The notes beneath the pieces were generated by a model. That model saw only the letters and a program-made list of their open reading frames with translations, did no database searches and was not told where the DNA came from. This document shows, piece by piece, positions 58,314 through 64,000 of a DNA stretch of 64,000 bases (within the stretch, counting starts at the first letter, position 1; each line of letters begins with the position of its first letter). The DNA is from Sphingomonas sp. Its GTDB lineage: Bacteria; Pseudomonadota; Alphaproteobacteria; Sphingomonadales; Sphingomonadaceae. The stretch spans positions 310,001-374,000 of the forward strand of contig JAFKLY010000002.1 of assembly GCA_017304655.1 (NCBI GenBank). The letters are read 5' to 3'. A program made the translations under genes and the position numbers.

Positions 58314-59143
58314 GGAATTTGCGCTTCCGCCAGTAGTCGAGGATCATATCGCGGCGAGACCAGCAGAGCCTCGCTCATAAGGGCCTGTGCGAGAGATGGA
58401 TGGTCCGCGCGGCGTGCACCCTGGGCGGCGTCGACCAGACGTTGCGCCCACATTTCATCGCTGTCAGCGGCGGCCCTTGCCGGTTCGAGCCCACGCATGC
58501 CGGCAAGAAAATCCTGCAGCCGGATCGTCTCGCGATCAGGCGCGGGCGCGCCATCGGCCACGCGCAGAACTTGCGCCGCCGCGTCGATATCGCCCGCGCG
58601 GATGAGCGCCCGGGCCTGATCGTTGCGGATCAAAGCGGGGGAGGGGCTGCCCTGCATCGCCTGCGTGAAGGCAAAGCGGCTGGCCTCCATCTGCCCCTTC
58701 TGCGCCAGCTGCGTGCCCAGCGCGCGCCAGATGCGCCAGTCAGCGGTACAATGCTCGGTCACGCCCGCCAGACTATCGATAGCGGCGTCGGTTTGCCCCC
58801 GTTCTGCCATGGCGAGCGCCCGGATCCGCTCCACGCTGCAGCGCGCGGGACCGCTCGCCGGCACGGCCCTTGTGAGCTCGTCCGCTTTGGCGGCCGATCC
58901 TTCCTCGAGCGCCAGCTCGCCCTTTGCCAGCACAAGCGAGGCAGGCTGGCTACCCGGATGTGCGGCGTCGAAAATGCCGATCAAGGCGGCGGCATCGTCC
59001 AGCCGTCCGCTGACGATGGCAGCGCGAATCTGGTCGATGTCCTGCTCATCCCGAATGGCAGCGGCGATCTCGGCCGTCGGCTGCGCCGGGGATGCCGCGC
59101 TGACGCTCTGGAGCGCCAGCAGAGACAGAATCAGGAGGGACAT
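58310..59143 (-). CDS. Tad-locus tetratricopeptide-like protein
   Basis: A 277-residue exported protein (leader SLLILSLLALQSVSAASPAQ). It consists of helix pairs resembling degenerate TPR repeats: DAAALIGIFDAAHPGSQPASLVLAKGELALEEG, then AMAERGQTDAAIDSLAGV and RALGTQLAQKGQMEASRFAFTQAM. It overlaps both neighbours (cpaA by four bases, the TadD-like gene by 13). Tad loci usually carry TadD and one further TPR protein; a role in assembly of the outer-membrane part of the pilus machine is inferred. Confidence 0.8.
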   Translation of the reverse strand: MSLLILSLLALQSVSAASPAQPTAEIAAAIRDEQDIDQIRAAIVSGRLDDAAALIGIFDAAHPGSQPASLVLAKGELALEEGSAAKADELTRAVPASGPARCSVERIRALAMAERGQTDAAIDSLAGVTEHCTADWRIWRALGTQLAQKGQMEASRFAFTQAMQGSPSPALIRNDQARALIRAGDIDAAAQVLRVADGAPAPDRETIRLQDFLAGMRGLEPARAAADSDEMWAQRLVDAAQGARRADHPSLAQALMSEALLVSPRYDPRLLAEAQIP

Positions 59144-60090
59144 CGCGTTGCGGTGGCGGCGCTTCCCGCAAGTCCCGGAGCGGCCTGCCGGACGCGATTG
59201 CAGGACTGGAGCGCCGCCGCGGCAATCCCTCGTGCCGTGATGGTCTGGCGCACGCTGCGCACTGCGGCCCGGAAGGCATCCTGATCGCTGGGCACCTCGG
59301 CGCGGGCCGGCGCCTTGTCAGCCGCGCGGCTCCACTGGGCCAGATAATCGCGCTTCATGATCTGCGCGAGGGCGTCGCCCGGCTGGCGGGTGACGATGCG
59401 CACTTCCCTGATGCTGATACGCTTGAGGGCAGGGCCACGACCGGAGGCCGTGTCGGCGCGTCGTTCCTGCACGAGCGCGAAGGTCTGATTCGGCGCCTCA
59501 GCCGCGGCCGCTTTCGTCGTCAGCATGACGCCCGTGGCCTGCGCGACAAGCTGCGGAGAGGGTTTGGCGGCTTCCCGGGTCGGGATCGGCACCGAGATAG
59601 CCGCCGGTCCCTTCGTGGGCGAGCTGGCTTCCTGCCGCAACCGGTACCCCATTTCGGGTACGCTTTCCGTGAGTGCATTCATCGCTACGTCTTCGGCCTT
59701 GCCGGCTTCGGCTGCATTGGCGGCGAAACGGTCGAGATTGCGCTGGTAAGCGGCGGTCTGGGGATCGGCAGCGACGGCGCGCTCGAAGTAACGCCGTGCC
59801 AGATCGTCGCGACCGATCGATGCATAAGCGATGCCCAGCCCGTTATTGGCGGCGGCCGATCCCGCCTCGAAGGCGAGGGCATCCCGGAACCGGGCGATCG
59901 CCAGCCCATAGTTCTGCTCGGCCAGGAAGGTTCGGCCGGCGGCGATCAGTTTCGCGGCGTCCTGCGCTTCCACGGCATCCGTTCCCCCAAGCGGCTGGAT
60001 AGCGACTGTCTCATGCCGACTTGAGCAAGCCGACATAGCAAGAAGCGCCAGCGCGCAGGTGGCGACGGCTTGTCTCTTCCCAGGCTTCAT
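59131..60090 (-). CDS. tadD: TadD-like TPR lipoprotein
   Basis: A 319-residue protein. The leader LALLAMSACSSRH is a lipobox, so it should be a lipoprotein. TPR units are clear: AAKLIAAGRTFLAEQNYGLAIARFRDALAFEAGSAAANNGLGIAYASIGRDDLARRYFERAVAADPQTAAYQRNLDRF. The long C-terminal part is low in pattern and longer than in classical TadD. TadD is thought to act as a pilotin for the secretin of the tight-adherence pilus. The ATG overlaps the tadC stop (ATGA). Confidence 0.85.
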   Translation of the reverse strand: MKPGKRQAVATCALALLAMSACSSRHETVAIQPLGGTDAVEAQDAAKLIAAGRTFLAEQNYGLAIARFRDALAFEAGSAAANNGLGIAYASIGRDDLARRYFERAVAADPQTAAYQRNLDRFAANAAEAGKAEDVAMNALTESVPEMGYRLRQEASSPTKGPAAISVPIPTREAAKPSPQLVAQATGVMLTTKAAAAEAPNQTFALVQERRADTASGRGPALKRISIREVRIVTRQPGDALAQIMKRDYLAQWSRAADKAPARAEVPSDQDAFRAAVRSVRQTITARGIAAAALQSCNRVRQAAPGLAGSAATATRCPS

Positions 60091-61067
60091 GGTTGCACCC
60101 CCCGCATCAATGGCATCACGATCCGCACCACCCGCAAGGCAGCCGGAAGCATCAGGACGCCGATCATCGTCGGCAGCATGAAGGCGACCAGCGGGATCGA
60201 CAGCAGTACCGGCAGCTTGTGCGCCTTCTCCTCGGCGCGCAGGCGACGCTTCTCCCTCATCTCGGTGGCGTAGATGCGCAGCGTCTGGCCGATGCTGGTG
60301 CCCAGCTTGTCGGACTGGATGAGCAGAGTGGTGAAGGCCCTGATCTCGTCCACCTGCGCGCGTTGCGCCATGCTCCGCAGCGCCTGTTCGCGGCTCGCGC
60401 CGGCCCGCAGTTCCAGCGTGGCGGTCGAGAGAATTTCGGCAATGAGCGGGTGCGAGCGCAGGATTTCCCGGCCGACCCGATCGAAGGCCGCTTCCAGGCC
60501 CAGGCCGGCCTCCACGCAGACAAGCATCAGGTCGAGGCAATCGGGAAACCCGTTGACGATGTCGTTGCGGCGGCGCTCGGCGCGCGATGTCAGCCACAGA
60601 TTGGGCGCATACATGCCGAACAGCGCCAGCCCGACCGAGATCACGTAGATCGTGAACAGCGCCGGGCGCTCGGGCTGCATCAGCACGATCGCGAGATAGA
60701 GGCAGGGAAAGCCGAAAAGCAGCAGCAGGCGGGCAAGCGTGAAAATGCGCACCGAGACCGGGGACCTGAAGCCGGCCATGGCCAGCTTGGCCTGGAGCGC
60801 ATTGTTCTTCTCGTCGGTCAGCTGGATACCGGCCCGCTCGATCGCCGCGGTGAGTTTGTTCCAGCCTTCCATGCGTTCGCGCTCGCGCAGATAGCTGTTC
60901 TCCGCGATTGCGCTCAGCGCTGTACCACTGTCGGAAAGACGGCGGCGAATGGCGGCACGCCCGGAGACCAGACGGGCGACGAAGAGAACCGCGATGACCA
61001 CGATGGTGAAGATCATCAGCAGCACCGTCAGGCGCAGCGGGGCGGAGGAGGCGAGAAGATCCATCAT
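60087..61067 (-). CDS. tadC: Type II secretion F-domain protein TadC
   Basis: A 326-residue inner-membrane protein with membrane segments near residues 10-30, 115-155 and at the C-terminal end. The T2SSF domain contains PDCLDLMLVCVEAGLGLEAAFDRVGREI, then SREQALRSMAQRAQVDEIRAFTTLLIQSDKLGTSIGQTLRIYATEMREKRRLRAEEKAHKLPVLL, the TadC signature. With TadB it forms the platform of the Flp pilus machine. It starts one base after the tadB stop. Confidence 0.95.
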   Translation of the reverse strand: MMDLLASSAPLRLTVLLMIFTIVVIAVLFVARLVSGRAAIRRRLSDSGTALSAIAENSYLRERERMEGWNKLTAAIERAGIQLTDEKNNALQAKLAMAGFRSPVSVRIFTLARLLLLFGFPCLYLAIVLMQPERPALFTIYVISVGLALFGMYAPNLWLTSRAERRRNDIVNGFPDCLDLMLVCVEAGLGLEAAFDRVGREILRSHPLIAEILSTATLELRAGASREQALRSMAQRAQVDEIRAFTTLLIQSDKLGTSIGQTLRIYATEMREKRRLRAEEKAHKLPVLLSIPLVAFMLPTMIGVLMLPAALRVVRIVMPLMRGVQP

Positions 61068-61068
61068 G

Positions 61069-62070
61069 TCAGACCTTCAGATCGACCATGCGGCGGATGA
61101 TAATCACGCCGAGCAGATAGAGGCCGATCAGCACGGAAAAGCCGATAATGAAGGCCGGGTCGCTCGAATATTCCAGATAGAAGCTGGGATTGGTGAGGAA
61201 AACGAGCGCGAACGTGCCGATCGGCAAGGCCGTGAGCACTTTCGCGGACATCCGCCCCTCGGAACTGAGAGCCCGCACCTTCATGTACATCGTCGCCCGC
61301 TCGCGAATGACGCGTGAGAGATTTTCCAGGATTTCCGCCAGATTGCCGCCGGTTTCGCTCTGCACGGAGAGCGAGACGACGAACATGTGCATGTCCTCAA
61401 GGCCCCAACGCTCGGCCATATCCTGTAGCGAGTCGCGCAAATCGGCGCCATAGGCGACCTCGTCCGTCACCAGGCCGAATTCGCTGCCGATCGGGTCTTC
61501 CATTTCCGTCGCCAGCAGATCAAGCGCCGACGCGATGGGATGCCCGGCGCGCAGGCCGCGAACAAAGATGTCCAGGGCAATCGGAAACTGCTCCTGCATC
61601 TTGGCGCGCCGCTTCTGGGCGGCCTGCGCCATGAACAGCATGGGGAGGACGAAGCCGACGCAGATCGCCAGAACGAGCGCCAGCTGGATGGTGCCGAGCG
61701 ACACGCCCAGGCCGAGTATCGCGGCGCTGATGAGGATGATGCCGAACAGGAACGCGGTGGCGCCGAGCATGATCGCCAGCGCCTGCTGCGGTGTGAGCGC
61801 CAGCTTGCTACTGCGGACAATCGCCTCGAACCGGCCCAGAAACCGTCCCAGCACGCCGGGCCAAGCGCCGAAGCTGTTCGTGCTCTGCTTGCGGATATGA
61901 GTGATGATGTCGCGCCGGTCATTGCCCTGCTCGATCATCTGGAGCCGCCGGTTGATCGCGCGTGCCGAGCCGCCGCGCGCGCGCCACGCGCTGAGGACCA
62001 TTTCGCTCACCAGAAAGACGGTGCCGAAAATCAGGATAAGCACGAACGGCCGGATGAAAGCCTCGCTCAT
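61069..62070 (-). CDS. tadB: Type II secretion F-domain protein TadB
   Basis: A 333-residue inner-membrane protein: TM at FVLILIFGTVFLVSEMVL, paired TMs at about residues 100-160, then the T2SSF domain with FPIALDIFVRGLRAGHPIASALDLLATEM, LQDMAERWGLEDMHMFVVSLSVQSETGGNLAEILENLSRVIRERATMYMKVRALSSEGRMSAKVL, and a last TM. The pattern is the TadB type. One base separates it from cpaF upstream and from tadC downstream. Confidence 0.95.
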   Translation of the reverse strand: MSEAFIRPFVLILIFGTVFLVSEMVLSAWRARGGSARAINRRLQMIEQGNDRRDIITHIRKQSTNSFGAWPGVLGRFLGRFEAIVRSSKLALTPQQALAIMLGATAFLFGIILISAAILGLGVSLGTIQLALVLAICVGFVLPMLFMAQAAQKRRAKMQEQFPIALDIFVRGLRAGHPIASALDLLATEMEDPIGSEFGLVTDEVAYGADLRDSLQDMAERWGLEDMHMFVVSLSVQSETGGNLAEILENLSRVIRERATMYMKVRALSSEGRMSAKVLTALPIGTFALVFLTNPSFYLEYSSDPAFIIGFSVLIGLYLLGVIIIRRMVDLKV

Positions 62071-62071
62071 G

Positions 62072-63433
<1,362 letters not shown>

Positions 63434-63435
63434 CG

Positions 63436-64000
63436 TTACGCCTGCTCGACCAGCGTGGTCACTGTTTCAGCGATCTTCGCATAATCCCGCGCGACTTTTG
63501 ACCGCTTGCCGAGGTCCGCGAGCAGGACACCCTGATTATTCGCGCCGTTGACCAGCGGATAATCATTGTGGATCGACAGATCGACGGGATGGCCCAGCGC
63601 CTTTGCCGCGTCCTCCGGCCCAATTGTCTTGAACAGGCGTTGCTCGACGCGATTGATCAGCACATGGATTCTGGCCGGATCGATCCCCTGGCTGCGCAGC
63701 AGCTGGATCTGGCGCTTGCCTTGCCGCAAGCTGGCGATGCTGAGCGTGACGACCAGAAGCACGATGTCGGCCTCGGCGACGAGCGCCAGCGTCCAGTTGG
63801 TCCAGTTGGCGGGCAGGTCGGTCACGACATAATCGAATTCGCCGCGTGCCGTGCGAATGATCCGGCGGATCTGCGTGCCATCGACCGCCTCGATCGGCTG
63901 GATGTCCGATGGCGCCGGAACGAAGCGGAGACTGCCCGGCCCCTCCGAGGCGACGGCTTTCAGGAAATCGCCATCGACGCGCGCGCCGCCCTCCAGCAGA
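63436..64000 (-). CDS. cpaE: CpaE/TadZ-like pilus localisation protein, C-terminal part
   Basis: The gene runs off the right edge; 187 codons are visible. The frame reads FDYVVTDLPANWTNWTLALVAEADIVLLVVTLSIASLRQGKRQIQLL, the Walker B-like and switch segments of the ParA/MinD-type ATPase domain, then INRVEQRLFKTIGPEDAAKALGHPVDLSIHNDYPLVNGANNQGVLL. CpaE places the pilus machine at the pole. The deviant P-loop and receiver-like domain lie outside the window. Confidence 0.9.
   Translation of the reverse strand, partial: LLEGGARVDGDFLKAVASEGPGSLRFVPAPSDIQPIEAVDGTQIRRIIRTARGEFDYVVTDLPANWTNWTLALVAEADIVLLVVTLSIASLRQGKRQIQLLRSQGIDPARIHVLINRVEQRLFKTIGPEDAAKALGHPVDLSIHNDYPLVNGANNQGVLLADLGKRSKVARDYAKIAETVTTLVEQA

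Overview
The window comes from a GC-rich alphaproteobacterium, most likely a sphingomonad (Sphingobium, Novosphingobium or Sphingomonas type). The grounds are the infA-maf-RNase E/G-yacG order, the number of TonB-dependent receptors, MFS carriers and aromatic-catabolism families, and a PEPxxWA-CTERM protein.

Layout. (1) 1-3.6 kb is core: the 3' end of bioA, infA, maf, a short RNase E/G, yacG, a glycine-zipper protein, a DUF3237 protein and tRNA-Phe(GAA). (2) About 3.6-40.4 kb is a genomic island at the 3' end of tRNA-Phe, with a P4-type integrase beside the tRNA and an imperfect copy of the tRNA 3' end at 40364-40379. Its left third (5-15.2 kb) holds conflict-type genes: a fused nucleotidyltransferase-HEPN protein, an excisionase-like HTH protein, a cysteine-rich protein, an ImmA/IrrE protease with XRE repressor, DUF2188 and Cas2-like small proteins, an OLD-type ATPase-TOPRIM protein and a SIR2-STAND NTPase protein. 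Its right two thirds (15.9-39.8 kb) form a catabolic cluster: NTF2-like proteins, an aromatic-acid type MFS carrier, a PQQ alcohol dehydrogenase with haem c domain, two LysR regulators, a Cys-type sulfatase, a TonB receptor, an AraC regulator, an MBL-fold hydrolase, aldehyde dehydrogenase, two DUF3237 proteins, GMC oxidoreductase, a carotenoid/stilbene-cleaving oxygenase, a formylglycine-generating enzyme (FGE) gene broken by a nonsense codon, and two MFS carriers. (3) 40.4-54.1 kb looks like a second, decayed accessory segment. It begins with its own truncated integrase and carries MarR, old yellow enzyme, TonB receptors, NTF2-like proteins, MFS carriers and a second MarR, ending in IS3 remnants. 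(4) 54.2-64 kb is again core-like: a PEPxxWA-CTERM protein, a NarL-type two-component pair, and a tad/cpa pilus locus read leftward (cpaE, cpaF, tadB, tadC, two TPR proteins, cpaA).

How the genes may work together (inference). The catabolic cluster reads as uptake and desulfation of an aromatic compound, side-chain oxidation and rearrangement (PQQ or GMC dehydrogenase, NTF2-like enzymes), carbon-carbon double-bond cleavage by the carotenoid-oxygenase-family enzyme, and oxidation of the aldehydes formed. The in-frame TAA in FGE would remove its catalytic cysteines, so the Cys-type sulfatase should be inactive unless another FGE exists. The conflict module contains two multidomain effectors facing each other and a repressor with a clear palindromic operator.

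Least-expected observations: the premature stop in FGE; a shared GGTATC inverted-repeat layout immediately before both integrase genes; the SIR2-STAND and OLD pair; and 6-3-6 palindromes upstream of both MarR genes.
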